A DNA stretch of 64,000 nt from Hermatobates lingyangjiaoensis. Its lineage: Eukaryota; Arthropoda; Insecta; Hemiptera; Hermatobatidae. Positions 22,740-35,199 of this stretch are shown here, piece by piece. The stretch lies in the NCBI GenBank assembly GCA_026182355.1, contig JAPFBL010000117.1, positions 1,231,501-1,295,500 on the forward strand. Reading direction: 5' to 3'. Under the pieces are notes generated by a model. It was given only the letters and a program-made list of their open reading frames with translations. It was not told the origin of the DNA and searched no databases. The position numbers were made by a program, and so were the translations under genes. The stretch's first letter is position 1, and each line of letters starts with the position of its first letter.

Positions 22740-23195
22740 GTTTCAAATGGCTAGAGATTTTATTTATTTTTAATTTTTCTTTTTTTTACATTTTTTATTT
22801 GTTTATCTTAGTTTCCAATATTACTATTATTTTAATGTAAATATTTTTCAATATTTTTATTTTTTATTATTTTGTATTATTATTTGTACATCTGATTTAT
22901 TTTGGTGTTTATTTTCATTTGTTTTAATGTATTATTTATATAAAATAGTTTTAATTTATAATTTATTCTAATCAACTTTATTATTATTATTCTTATTTGG
23001 GTGTTTATTATTTATATTACCGGATTTTCTTTACTGTCAATTATATCTTCCTAGTATTCTTCATCATTATTTTTATTAAGTTTCTGTTATTTATATTTCC
23101 TCTTTTTCTTCAGATTCATATTATTTCTCAGCTCTTCGCTCATCCCTAGTTTATTTTTCTTACTTCACTTGAACCGGGCACGCGTGTGACAACAA
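22740..23195 (+). other. T-rich 3' region of the Penelope-like element
   Basis: Strongly T-rich, with TTTATTTT-type words. It sits between the endonuclease remnant and the terminal-repeat block at 23200. No independent gene is seen. Confidence 0.45.
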
Positions 23196-23199
23196 TGTT

Positions 23200-23345
23200 G
23201 GTCTCTAACCATAGCTTCGCAAGTGCGCTTGGTGTCCCTATCTCTAATCTCCTGATGACGGTTCAAACAAAAATTAGAGGCTGTAAGTGTGTTTATATCT
23301 TTACTCTGTGTCTATAGTTTAGTTTGAAACGTTTGTTGTCTTTTG
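23200..23345 (+). repeat. Penelope-like terminal repeat (family F1), coding-linked copy
   Basis: Contains GGTCTCTAACC, AAGTGCGCTTGGTGTCCCTA, CTGATGACGGTTCAA, AATTAGAGG.TGTAAGTGTG and GAAACGTTTGTTGTC. It matches the + arms at 38595-38690 and 38905-39070 and, inverted, 26640-26705. Its place downstream of the endonuclease ties family F1 repeats to this Penelope-like coding region. Confidence 0.7.
23247..23280 (+). ncRNA. Degenerate hammerhead-like motif (family F1)
   Basis: CTGATGA, extra C, GGTTCAAA, then CAAAAATTAGAGG. G12 is changed to C and stem II is weakened. Compare the better copies at 38436-38469 and 38957-38989. Confidence 0.4.
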
Positions 23346-23349
23346 TGGA

Positions 23350-25990
23350 TCGTTATCCATTAAGAAGTAATAGTTGTAAATGTTGTCTTCGATTATTGCA
23401 TGAACTGATGTACACATTTTCTTTACTGCTAGAAAAACATTCGAGTAACATTGTCATATATTTTGTAGTGAGCGTTAAGAAATTTGAAATCAACGCTCCT
23501 TCTGTTTGGATAAAAAACTTAGAACTCCAGATACCAGTTATTCTTGTTCATTGTGTACATCAAAAAGATGAACATAAATGGAAGTTAATAAAAATAAAAC
23601 AACCTTTTTCAACAAATCTTTCAAGAAAGACCATTGAAGTCTCAACCATCTCTGTATACTGTATGCACAAAATATTAAACTCTGTAATTTAAAATTGTAA
23701 GAAATATATATTAATTTATTTTGTATGTTTGGTGATTACGCCCTGGACGTCCAGGCTATTCCCCCACTCACCTCTATTGAGCTTCCATGAACGGAGAGCA
23801 TTCAGAGCACGGCCAATGACGTATGATCAAAATTAACGCAAAAAAAACTCGAAACTATTAAAATTTTCATAATTTCTAGATAATAAATTTTGGAAAATAG
23901 AATGCTATGTGTATGTTTCATAAATAAATTCTGCTATAATATCTGAAATGAAGAGTTTCTTCCACTGATTGTACTCAGTAACATATAAAAACTGTGAGTA
24001 AACTATATTAGAGTGATAATGAAACTCTTTATGAAGGCAAACTTCCAAGTAAAGGTTTTTTTTTTCAAATACATATCAATCTTGCTATTTTCATTATAAC
24101 AGATTAAGTTAATCTCCTTACTTAAAACATTTAGAAAATATTTTAATTAGTGTTCTAAGGGTGACCTAGTTTTAAGAATCCTATATAAGAGTTCTGAGAA
24201 TGAATTGCATTGCTGCGTAAACAAGAAATTAATTACTTTTAGTAATAGGTGTTAGGGGAAGGTTGGGATTGAATGGATTACCTGGTTAGTGCCTAGACCA
24301 AAACAGGGATGTTCAGCTTAGAAAGAGCTGTAAATCAGAGTGACGTCATCAATCTCCTTTACTAAGCCTAGAGGGAAAAATATTTCCTTCAGCTGAGTTG
24401 AGCGAGGGCCTAGAGAGGCGAATTTCTTTTAAGCCAGTTGAAACGTCTCAGGTTAACATTGACGTATGGCACTGTTGCTCCTTCTAACTTAAATCCTCTA
24501 TCAGTGAAATCCCATCATTGTAAAACTAATAAACTGACAGTTATTACAATGTAAATTAGAACGATTGAAAACACTTTCCTTCATGATAGTAAATATGTAT
24601 ATCATCACTTTATACATATTAGATTCATTCATCCATTCTTTCATCAGTATAATTGCTTACATATTGATAAATTGTAATAAATCAAATACGACATTACTGC
24701 ATAACAAAATTTAGCACAAATTACTACTGTATGCAAACATTTTTTAGCACACATGACCTCATTATATAATATAATAAATTATTTCTCTAGTTTGACTGCC
24801 GTTGATTGGGAAAGTGTGAGTTGCTTTAACTCGTGAAATAACACTCATAACTTGTCACTAGAAGTATCTACGTCAACATTAGCAAGGTTTTAAAACCTTA
24901 AAAGGAGTGTAAATGTTTGCAGTTGTGATTTTAGTAGCGAAAAGGACAATTATTTTTCAGAATAAAAATATGAATTGAACCCAGTTTTCTTCAATGTAGT
25001 ATATATTGTACATTTATTAGCTCTAAAAGCAACATGTTTACAGTCATTTGTAAGTTGTTAGGTTTATGAGGCTTCTCTGGAACATTCCTTTTGTATTACT
25101 AGCTAAAAAGATATTATACTTCTATTTTTATAGTTTGTTTCAAGAACTATATTTCATTGTTTATTTCATGCTTTATGTGTCTACTTTAAAGCTAAAACAT
25201 AGTACTTATCTTACTATGATTATTATTATAGTGTTATTTGTTATTATTAATAAGAAATAGAAAGCCATTTCAAAAATCAAAAATGCACATAATAGTTTAT
25301 TTAATCTAATTCTTTTTGTTTTTTATCATTGATTACATACAGAAAAGATATTGTGGGAAAATAATTATTGTTAATTTAAAATCAATTGGTAAACAAATTG
25401 TTTGTAAAGAAAAAATATAAATGAATGAGATAATAATTTTTTAATTTCAGTAATCGAACTTGAATTGAAGTATTATTATTATAATATTAGCATGCATGCT
25501 TTTCCGAGACCATAGATTTGTCAATTAGTCAGGGACTAGGTTTTACCTCTGAAGAATTCAGAACAAGACTGTACAAATCGAAATAGGCAATTGATTGGAT
25601 ATTATTATAGAGATGCAGAAGGCAACTGAGAGTATTCAAATATAGCGCGGCAGTATGGAAGAAAACCAGTTATTTAATAAACACAGTTTTACCAACCGAA
25701 TCCCGCGATATCTACCTCTTCGTCTAAAACCCTACCTCTGCTAACTGAAAGACCATGTAATGTACTTGAGCACTCATAAAGGCTGTTTCCTTAAACAATA
25801 TCACACACTGCTTTATGCAATGATGAAAGTTAGATTTTGAAACTATAATATCATCATGTAGAAGATTTTTTTCTCTATATAACAGTTTTTTCTAGCCTGT
25901 TTTTCTAAGTATACAATATGAAAAGGTATTGCATTACAAATTAGTTTACACAGAAAAATAGTCTGTGGATTCAGTTAGTTCTTGTGTTTC
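23350..25990. other. AT-rich sequence with two GC-richer patches
   Basis: A 122-codon + frame at 23324-23692 begins in the terminal repeat and has no recognised domain. It is probably chance or remnant. GC-richer patches lie at 23735-23830 and 24240-24500. The latter has a perfect CRE octamer TGACGTCA at about 24339-24346. No exon is defensible. Confidence 0.4.
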
Positions 25991-26004
25991 AAAAGTTATA
26001 CTTC

Positions 26005-26059
26005 TCATTGATTGTTATTTCACGTGTTTAGGTGAAATCTTGTTTATTTATAACTACTT

Positions 26060-26110
<51 letters not shown>
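26005..26110. repeat. Family A tail plus (AT)n microsatellite
   Basis: A family A tail (ATTGTTATTTCACGTGTTTA, then GTGAAATC, 26011-26040) runs to a (AT)n tract of about 46 bases (26063-26109). Confidence 0.7.
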
Positions 26111-26112
<2 letters not shown>

Positions 26113-26159
26113 CAATAAAATAAAAAACGAAGGAAACACACAGAAAGACACAGACATAA

Positions 26160-26290
26160 TTGACATCGATATTTCGACAATCGTCGTCATCAGGAGGTGC
26201 GAAGAGCGAAGAGCGAAGAGTCCCGCAGGAAGACAGGGCGGTACTGAACTCGGAAACCGCAGCCAGTACCCCACCACTTACCACCAAGCG
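26160..26290 (-). repeat. Hammerhead-like element fragment next to (AT)n
   Basis: On -: CTGATGA (complement at 26187-26193), extra C, stem II GAC/GTC with loop GATT, GAA, ATAT, C, then GATG. Core and stem II are intact. Stem I has 2 pairs then a mismatch. A short direct repeat, GCGAAGA three times (26199-26219), follows. Distinct from families A-D by sequence. Confidence 0.45.
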
Positions 26291-26399
26291 GGGGAAGGGA
26301 GGGAAGGAAATGAAGAGCCAAATTAAGACGTAAAAGGAACGAGTAAAAATTATAACTATAAAAAATTATAAAAAAGTAGATAAATCAAATTAAAATTAA

Positions 26400-26486
26400 T
26401 AAAAATAATAAATAAAAAGTAAAATAAAAAATAATAAATAAATAAAAAATAATAAATAAATAAAAAATAATAAATAAATAAATAAA
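26400..26486. repeat. (AAATAAT)n low-complexity tract
   Basis: Irregular A/T repeat of AATAAATAAATAAA type. An overlapping - frame is low complexity only. Confidence 0.7.
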
Positions 26487-26634
26487 TCATAAATAAATTA
26501 TCGGTTGAGGTTGAGTCCGGGGGAAGAGCGAGCATCAAGTAAGCATATGTATGCCTCCTCTGAAGCTCTTAGGGTAACTTTATTGTTGGATTCGGGGATC
26601 TGTTTCAGGGTTCAGAAATATATATATATATATT

Positions 26635-26800
26635 GTAAACAGGAAAACGATCCAAAACGACAACAAACGTCTCACGGTGAATCACAAACACAGAACTATG
26701 GAACAACGACACATGAGGTTATAGTATCGCGCTATTTGACTGAACTGAAGTGTGTTTGTTCCTTAGTTCTGTGTTTATGATTCACCGTGAAACGTATATA
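26635..26800. repeat. Family F1 terminal-repeat snap-back
   Basis: Left part (26640-26705) is the inverse of GTTCTGTGTTTGTGATTCAC and AAACGTTTGTTGTC seen at 39010-39050. Right part (26750-26798) repeats GTTCTGTGTTTATGATTCAC in + orientation. A foldback of the end of the F1 repeat. Confidence 0.6.
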
Positions 26801-27060
26801 TATACGTTTTCTTCAAAAACGAAGAAAAGCAACACACAGAGGAAGAGACACACTTACAAACTCTAATTTTTGGATGATCCGTCCCAGGAGAAAAGAGAAT
26901 GTGCGACCAAGAACGCCGGAAACACATCAGCAGCAAACCGTCCCGGCAACCGACTGTGCCGAGAATGGGCGACCAAGCACGCCAAAAACACAACGGCAGG
27001 AAACCGTCCCGGCAAACATCTTCGTCCACTTTGGATCATTTTTTTTTTAAACTTTGAGTG
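26800..27060 (-). repeat. F1-type terminal-repeat fragment with 65-bp duplication
   Basis: The - strand contains a degraded CTGGGACGG, stem, AAAAATTAGAG block, then GTAAGTGTG, as in F1. At 26904-27012 there are two direct copies of a GC-rich unit of about 66 bp: GCGACCAAG.ACGCC, then AAACCGTCCCGGCAA. The overlapping + and - frames of 63-87 codons follow from this composition and are not called as genes. Confidence 0.5.
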
Positions 27061-27260
27061 AAATTTAGTGGGGTTCGTACGACCTTGTAGCCTTCTATGC
27101 TGTTACTCTTGCCTTTTTTAACTTTCTGTTTTTGTTTTTTGTTTTAACGCTTTATATTGATATTTCTATCTGTTATCGTTTCTCTTGTGTCGATTTTTCT
27201 CTCCTCTTTTTCACTTAGTTGATTTTAATTTTGTTGTGTTTAAGCTCTCACCAAGAGCTT
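27061..27260. other. T-rich interval
   Basis: T-rich sequence between an F1-like fragment and a Helitron remnant. It resembles Penelope 3' regions in composition only. Confidence 0.3.
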
Positions 27261-27261
27261 A

Positions 27262-28004
27262 TTGACAAGGTGTTTCAAGGAGTTCAAGATCTGTCATCTA
27301 TTCAGAATAACTGGCTTTGTAGACATGCAATTCTCACTCTTACTCATTAACAGGTAGTAAAAATCAACAAACAGATTCTAACGCCATATCAAGCTGGAGA
27401 AAGAAACAGAAATCAGTAAACAGAGTGATTAGTGATGAGAAAGCAGTCATTATCCCACTGTATTTTTTGTTTCCGTAATTGCTGATGAGTTAAAACTTAA
27501 AGTAAGAGCATCACTCATGCTTTTACGAAACTTGCCTCAACAAAGTGCAACGGAACGTGACTCTGGATTCGTGCTCTGCACAAATACGCCATAGAGATGG
27601 ACATCATGACTGGGTGTGGTACTGGGAGTCTGTCTATGTCTATACAACGTATACCATTGATTCCGAGCAACTATCCCTTTCCATTCAAATGGTTGCAATT
27701 TGCTGTCAGCATCTGTTTCAGAATTACGGTAAATAAGTCGCAAGGGGAAACTCTATCTACGACAGGATTGAAGTGAGTGAAACCAAGTATTTCTCACAGG
27801 TTCAACTGTATGTTACTTATTCATGAGTCAACTCTTTGTTCTTCCGTACTCCACACAGCTAATGTGATGCATGCAGAGGCACATACATAACAATATATTA
27901 ATAATGATATTTATACTCTTCTATAATTTCTAACAATATTTTGGAATACGATGTATCAACCCTGAATTTTGTAAATACCCGACAATGACGGGTATGTCTG
28001 CTAG
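27262..28004 (+). mobile_element. Helitron, 5'-truncated, with helicase remnant
   Basis: The 3' end has the Helitron signature: a hairpin (CCCG..TGACGGG, about 27978-27992), then TATGTCTG and terminal CTAG (28001-28004) followed by T. Internally it aligns with 44865-45768. It is older and more diverged than the copies at 42.7-46.4 kb. No 5' TC terminus is found, so it is truncated. Confidence 0.7.
27546..27845 (+). pseudogene. Helitron PIF1-type helicase C-terminal remnant
   Basis: Frame from 27546: CNGT-stop-LWIRALHKYAIEMDI, then MTGCGTGSLSMSIQRIPLIP, then FPFKWLQFAVSICF, then RITVNKSQGET, ending shortly after LSTTGLK. A later frame has F(S)..QLYVTYS. These match the PIF1-like helicase C-terminus of Helitron Rep/Hel proteins: LCNGTR, R..L.PSD..LPF...R.QFP.., TINKSQGQT, FSHGQLYVALSRV. 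One stop and frame breaks show it is non-functional. The overlapping frames in other phases are shadows. Confidence 0.75.
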
Positions 28005-28009
28005 TTCTT

Positions 28010-29225
28010 CTTATAAATCCAATGAATTTATTTACTGACTGATTCAAATCCATTTCTATGTAGCCTCATAGTTTGATATGTTTAAGTTTTTCAAATATTC
28101 TTTAGTGTTTTTAAATCGTTATTCAAAATTCATAGAGGAAACGTGCATATATAAACGTTTACAACCCTTAAATTTCAATATGTATACTCCAATTTTATTT
28201 TCAAATAGTTAAATTATATTTATTCGTTTCAATATTATTTGTTTTTGCAAAGTAGAGGTTTCTAGTCTCTCTTTAAGTTGTGTTGATTTTGTAATTTAGA
28301 ACTTGTGTGGTTAAACTCTCCTACATACCATATTAGAGGTCCATATTTATTAATAAATGAATACATTCATATTGTTTGTACTACAGAAGCAAGTACATAT
28401 TTTATGATTATTATAATAATCCGCCATACTTCATGAATCTTTTAGACGTTCGACCGGTTTCACAAGTAGTACACCTTCAAGTATAACTGATAATAATCGA
28501 AGGCAACTCCGGAAAAAAACTTCTAAAAGGAGTAGTGGCAATGTATGCCTGAATTTTTTATTATTAATATGAATTTTATTTTGCCTACTATCTTTTTCTA
28601 TTCTTTTATAAGTTAAATATGCAATATTAGGTCCACTCAGTCATCTTTTCAATGTTTTTATTAGTTTGAATAGTATATTTTTTCATCATTTATTTGTTCA
28701 TTTATTAAATTATCTGTGTTTTAGTTATTATTGCAGATATTCATCTGTAATAACTTTATATATGAAAGAAGCTGTATCACAAAGTTAACTCCCAATCATT
28801 CTGAAAATTGCTGGTTACTTCGTTACCTGGCACAGTTAATTGGAGGCAAGAAAATTTTGTTTCGATTTTTTTCCCTATTTTTTGTAAATTTATATTCCAT
28901 TCAGTTAATATTCCTTCATTTTCTTTAGCATATTTCGTTGACTTGTTTATATCGTTTTATGTTTTGTTGTTTTTTTTTTTAGTTATATCTATTTAGTTGC
29001 TTTGTTCTTCTCTTTCTTAAGATGGTGAGTTTACAGATCGCGTTCATGGCTTCATGGGTTCATGGCTTCATATATGTTTGTGTCAGTTGCCTGTTGCAAT
29101 TCGAACAGAACACTTATACATAAGGACAACTGATTATGAATGTCGTAACGAGTCTTGTTTTGTAACTGTCTGTATACTTACATTCATTTGTAATCCGGGC
29201 AGAACATTTTATTTTTTGATGTTTA
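28010..29225. other. AT-rich sequence, no gene seen
   Basis: A short direct repeat (CATGGCTTCATGGG / CATGGCTTCATA) lies near 29046-29072. Small + frames at 28731-28996 are unconvincing. Confidence 0.4.
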
Positions 29226-29229
29226 TATA

Positions 29230-29541
29230 AGTTAGGTTGCAGTGCATGTCACTCGAGAGAACATACATGTGCCAAACATTGGCCCTTTGTGATAACGCAG
29301 AATAAACATTCTAAATTGCGAGTCCTAAATTTTATCTATTTTGAAGTGTATTTGAAGTGATTTTCAACAAACACCAGACATCGTACAAACTCGGGACCGA
29401 TGGCTTAGCATCTTCTACGAAGAATTACTTCCCATATTTTTTAACCACTTGCATTAATAAATTGAAAGCCAATGTGGGTATTGAACAATGGATCTAGCAG
29501 ACCTAAGGCAGGCACATGCCAGTCTGCTATGCTAGCTAATA
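29230..29541 (-). mobile_element. tRNA-derived SINE, diverged copy
   Basis: Same order of blocks as 18021-18350: GTTAGGTTGCAGTG, CCAAACATTGGCCCTTTGTGA, GAGTCCTAAATTTT, CAGACATCGTACA, TCGGGACCGATGG. Box A and box B are degenerate. A target duplication is visible: TTTATAT at 29222-29228 and 29542-29548. Confidence 0.7.
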
Positions 29542-29549
29542 TTTATATG

Positions 29550-32500
29550 ATATTACAACATTATTTGATTTAAAGCTAAAAAAAAATGTTTTTTTTTATA
29601 TTTCAGATTATTTTAGTCATGCTGTTGAATGAAAAGTAAAATTCAACTTAAAGCGTTAAAACAAGAAACTTTGTTTGTGGATAAATTTGGCAAAATAGAC
29701 TAAATGAGGTGAAAGTGAATAAGAGTTTGTTGAAATAGCAGTGTCACCTCTAATGGGGTCTGGACTGGCGTAATTTGGGATGATTTAGATGGAGGGATGG
29801 TGAGCCGGGAATGGTGCTGTGGCAGGACGAGCCACCATTGCAGTGTTGCAGCAGGACGACACACCCAGCTATGACCAGGCGCTTCCACAAACCTCTCAAT
29901 TACTTTATAGCGCAAAACACTGCTACTGCTTCCATTCCATTGCTCCTTTAAAACTGCCATATTATTATCTCCATTTCGTTAATCAGTCACAGTACCCACT
30001 CATCACAGACATAGTCCCATTTCATAATGAATTATATTAAGTTACATTTTAAAACATAAGTTTTAAAACAACTTTGTTTCAATTTAAATATTGAATCTGA
30101 TAAAAGTATTAAATATTTGATAAAAATTCTTATCTAGGGATAAAAATGTATTCTCATTAACAAAAAATATATAAAATAAAATTATGTAAGTAAACACATG
30201 AAACAAAATAAAAATACTATAATTTTGAGACATTTTTTTTTATTTAAGGTTTGAATACTCATGCGTGATATTGTTTCATGATAAATGAAAGGGGGTTTGT
30301 TTGGTGGGTGAGTCGGTATTCCTAAACTTTGTGTTGTCGCTGTAAATTCTATCAATTAAAAACAGAAAAATGAAATTCAACATATTCAACAAAAAGATCT
30401 ATAGTTTTGCAACAAAACTATTGAATATAATTGTTTTATACTATTTTAAATATATTTTTTTTTCTTCAATGTACTGCGTATAGTAGTGTGATATTTCGTA
30501 ATATGTAAAAGAAATATTATGATAAAGTAATAAGAACTTCATATTTTTTTAATATGAGAAGATAAGCCAGTGAACCACTACGGATCGTTTATTAACATCG
30601 GCATGTAATTACATAGATAGCACGGCATATAGAGTACATTTAGCACAGTCTCGGATGCATTTTACTAGAAGCCTGTAAAAACTCAATACCAAATTTTACA
30701 TCAATGGTGGTAGAAGAAAATTTTATATAACTATGCATACAATTGATATTTTTAAAAGTAACTTCTTACATTGATTGAACAAAGTAAATATCCCAAACTA
30801 CCCATAATTATTTCTAAAATTATTTTTCGACAATATTTTGGACTATCTGATTTCTTTGTTTGAAGGTGGTGCATACTGTGAATGCACCACCACAGTTTGA
30901 AGTGTGAATGATCAGTGAGGATGTACCTACCATAATATCATGTACCTACCTCAGGAAATACCCATAACAACCCCATGAATTGGTACCTATAGAGAGGAAA
31001 GCTGAAGCAGTTAATTTTAAAATTTCCATCACTAATTCAATCAATTTTAAGTAGTGAATGCTCAAAAAATTGAGATTTCGTAAACTTTTGATATGTAAAA
31101 AGTACAGTAATTTATTGTGATTGGAATTGAAAAACCATTAGAAGATTTTTATACTTTTTTTACTAATAAAAACTTTGAAGCATTAGTGCATTTTCCAAGT
31201 AATATTTATTACAATTTCATTTAAAATGCATCATAAGACAATGTATTGTGACGGATTTGCAGGATCTTTCACACTTTGGGTAAATATACATCTCACAAAG
31301 TAATATTCATTTTCATTCTTAATGTTTTAACTTTAAAATAATAAAACATTCTATGATAAAAGAGTATGGATATTTAATATATATTACTGGCTTACTCTTT
31401 AGATCTCCTCAATTTTTTACTAAAACTTCCATAAATTTTAGTGTTCATAAAAACAAAATTTATCTTCAGATTTTGACAGCTTTCATGCTTTGATATCTTT
31501 TGAAAACTTTTTTAATATGTTCTCGATGATGTCTGGAAGAGTTAGGGTGGGTACTTGCAATCTTGCAAACAATTTATAAGTCACGGATTGAAATCAAGTC
31601 TGTCAGATATTGAGCTCTCGAAATATACAATATTTTCTTATGAAAATGTATAATTGAGGAGGCACTTTCATATTATAGTGTGTATAACTTCATGCTCTTT
31701 TGCATTCTTGGGAGAATTTTTTTGACTCTCAAACTCAAATTAAACGTTAAATTTTGACTAAATTTTTTTCTTTATGCACGTGATTTACTTTAAATATTTT
31801 TCAAATGCTGATTACTAAAACACACAATTTAACATTAGAAAAAAAGTAATAAATGAATTAATGCTTTTCATACACTTTCTTGCATTTTTTGTTACATTTA
31901 GTTTACCAAATGTGATATATAGAGATCAAAAAACAAATTACATTTCAGTTTTTAACATTATAATAGATGACACTGCGTGTGTGTGTGTTTTGGTATATCC
32001 AAAAGTTCGAGAGTGCTCTACAGGGCACACTATTTGATGGGTCAACACCCTATTTCACACAAAAATAACTCTTATATTGCAGATATACACTGTTGTTATT
32101 GAAAAGTTTTGCATTATAATGGTACGACTATTGCATAAATTTCACATATACAATAAAATAAATACATATTCATTAACTTATATTATTCTGAAAGCTTCTG
32201 GCTGAGTACAGTGCTATCAAAATTAGAAAGACAAAAAGAACATTATGGTAGATTTTATAACATAAAAAATGCCATCTTTACCACCAATGACTGACTGACA
32301 CTCTGGGAAAGATTTGTTTTAAATAATAATTAAGAATTTTAAATAATCTACTTTTCGGCAAAACAATAAAACGAATACTTAGCTCTATGATGCGTTTTAA
32401 ATCAAATATTAATAAATATTATTTAAAAACTGCATTAATTGTAGGACATCAATTAGAATTTTTTCTAGTTATCTACTATCAGCAAAAGCATTGCAGTGGT

Positions 32501-34530
32501 TGAAACCTTTAGTCATATTATATCTAAATGCAATTAGAACATCTTAGAAAGGGAAAAATAAGTTGTTTGCAACATCTTACCTAAAAATATAGGAGTAAGG
32601 AGTCGTACGCAAATAAATTTTTCAATGTAATTAATTAACTTAAAAAACAGTGATTAAAATTCATTGATAGCCACAATAAGTAAACCAAAGATCAATTGTT
32701 TGTTTACGAGTTTGTTATTATGTTTACTTTTGGTAAAATTGAGTGTAGGACAGTTCAGATATTTTCAACACTAGCAAGTCGGCTAGAATTACTTTTAAAA
32801 CATCTAATCAAAGGAATTTTTAATTGTTTAATGCGTTCATATAATATATATTAAGATTTTGTTCTTAAAGTATAAAAAAGTAATGCTTACAATATAAATA
32901 GAGCAGTGTGCAATTGAAGGTTATCAATAAAATGTGTTTAATTCTTTCATATAAAATGAATGATGAATTCTTTCTCATCATTTTTTGTTCTAGATATTTT
33001 AAAATCCATTATTCAAATGAAATAAAAGCTGCTATAAATTTATGGTAGAAGCTATAAATGGTGTTACGAACCCATTTCAAAGCTACAATGGAAGGAACTA
33101 GCCAGTTCAGGAGGCAATAATGTTATGTTCACCTTACTCTTTAAGGGATATAATAGTTGGCGGGTAAATCATATTCATTATGAAATACGTTTTGTACTTT
33201 GACATCACTAGTATTCTTCCAAAGACATATTTAATGTATAAGTAAAATGATTTATATTTGTGTTCTCAAGAGAAATTATTAAAACAAGTGAGTATCAAGA
33301 CTGTGCGTGAATTATTTTGACTGAGTTGACAGTAATAGGTGAAGGCGTTATTAGAAGAGCCTTTAAAGTATGGTATCTACTGAAAAACTACTGAATCATC
33401 TGGTTGATAACGAGAACGACAGTCTCCTAGGAGCAATGAAGTAATTTTCAAAGGTCAGACTGTTTGGCTTCATCAGAGCGACACATTTAGTTTTGTTATG
33501 GAAGCGGTTTAATGTTTGACTGCTTTCTACCCATCAGAAATAAGAATCCACTCTATAATTTATCTAATTTTCAATTTTAATTATTATATAAAGCAAATTT
33601 AAGCATTTTACTTATGAAAGAAAATAGTTTAATTATTTCACATCGAAGTAATAGTATGTAACGTAACGTTACATATCTTTGCCAGGATGTTTACTGAATA
33701 CTCATTTTATTAATGACTACAAAGAAAAATTACAGAGATTTCAAAAAGCAAGGAGATTTAGAGAAGAAGGCAAACCCGTTAGCAGTGATTGGACCTAAAT
33801 AGAAGGCTAAATTAGTTTTTTAACTTAATTATCTAGTGTCAACCTTGTGACTTCCACAGAGGAAAAACCACTAGTAATTTGTAACAACGGAAACTTTTGT
33901 TTTAATTGGATTGTTGAAGTAGTTAAAAAGAAAACTAATTTCAGTTATCCTTTTTTTCTTTATTTTTGTTTACCAGCTTATATAATAATACATTACCAAA
34001 AATTATAACTAAGTAGGTTGAGTAATACCAAATAGTGCACATCATAATATAGATCAATTATGTTAAAATAAACTCGAGATGCAAAAATATATGTTTATTT
34101 TAGAAAGATTAGGTTATTAAAGACTAATAATCTTTATTAATCATTAAAGGTGTTTAATATTCTTTTTTAAAGTTTTAAAACTTCTTGTGATATTTTCAAA
34201 ACGAGAATTTCTCTATATAAAAAATAATGGATCTTTCGGGTTTTTTTTATACACAACAATAAATATTTGTTGATAATCTTAATAATTCTCCAATGAACTG
34301 TATCATTGGTAGGAGAGATTTTCTCCAATTCTCTTTCTGAGTCTTCGGCCAACATGAACACATCACTATCTTTTTTACAAATCTTGAAGATGAACGAATA
34401 TATACCCCACTTCATATACTTCTGATACTGTTATCATTTTTGTAAATATAAGCATCTATATTGATTCCTGATTCATCATTCTTTGAAAATAACTCATGTT
34501 TATCCTACATTGTGTTTGTAATATGCTTGG
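29550..34530. other. AT-rich sequence, no gene recognised
   Basis: About 5 kb. A GC-richer patch at 29740-29890 holds overlapping frames on both strands (86 and 73 codons) without recognised domains. A short (TG)n lies near 31976-31988. Frame 34167-34415 (-) is unrecognised. Confidence 0.4.
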
Positions 34531-34539
34531 TACTTTTAA

Positions 34540-35192
34540 TCCATTTGACAGTGTTTCTATACAATCTGCAGTAGGACACACTAGCTAGTATATATAAATA
34601 CTGTAGTGATCCATTTGACAGTGTTTCTATACAATCTGTAGTAAGGTAACACTAGTTAGTGTATATACATACTGTAGTGATCCATTTGACAGTGTTTCTA
34701 TACAATCTGTAGTAGGATACACTAGTTAGTGTATATAAATACTGTAGTGATCCATTTGACAGTGTTTCTATACAATCTGTAGTAAGGTAACACTAGTTAG
34801 TATATATACATACTGTAGTGATCCATTTGACAGTGTTTCTATACAATCTGTGGTAAGGTAACACTATTTAGTGTACATACATACTGTAGTGATCCATTTG
34901 ACAGTGTTTCAATCTGTTTCAATTTACTACAATCTGTAGTAAGGTAACACTAGTTAGTATATATACATACTGTAGTGATCCATTTGACAGTGTTTCTATA
35001 CAATCTGTAGTAAGGCAACACTAGTTAGTATATATACATACTGTAGTGATCCATTTGACAGTGTTTCTATACAATCTGTAGTAAGGTAACACTAGTTAGT
35101 GTACATACATACTGTAGTGATCCATTTGACAGTGTTTCTATACAATCTGTAGTAAGGTAACACTAGTTAGTGTATATACATACTGTAGTGAT
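34540..35192. repeat. 71-bp tandem array, nine copies
   Basis: The unit begins CCATTTGACAGTGTTTC. Starts are at 34541, 34611, 34682, 34752, 34823, 34894, 34980, 35051 and 35122, so the period is 70-71 except for the sixth copy (86), which contains a 15-16 base local insertion repeating AATCTGTTTC. Each unit holds a small palindrome, ACACTAGTTAGTGT, in most copies. Copies are highly similar, suggesting recent expansion. No coding frame spans the array. Confidence 0.95.
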
Positions 35193-35199
35193 GATATGC

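Noticed and set aside
24339..24346. CRE element TGACGTCA as an active promoter site
   Set aside because: A single octamer without a gene or TATA box nearby is not enough.
26054..26287. 77-codon frame ending in Tyr-Ile repeats
   Set aside because: Half of it is translated (AT)n microsatellite.
34540..35192. CRISPR array
   Set aside because: The units are head-to-tail 71-bp repeats with no unique spacers, in a eukaryotic genome.
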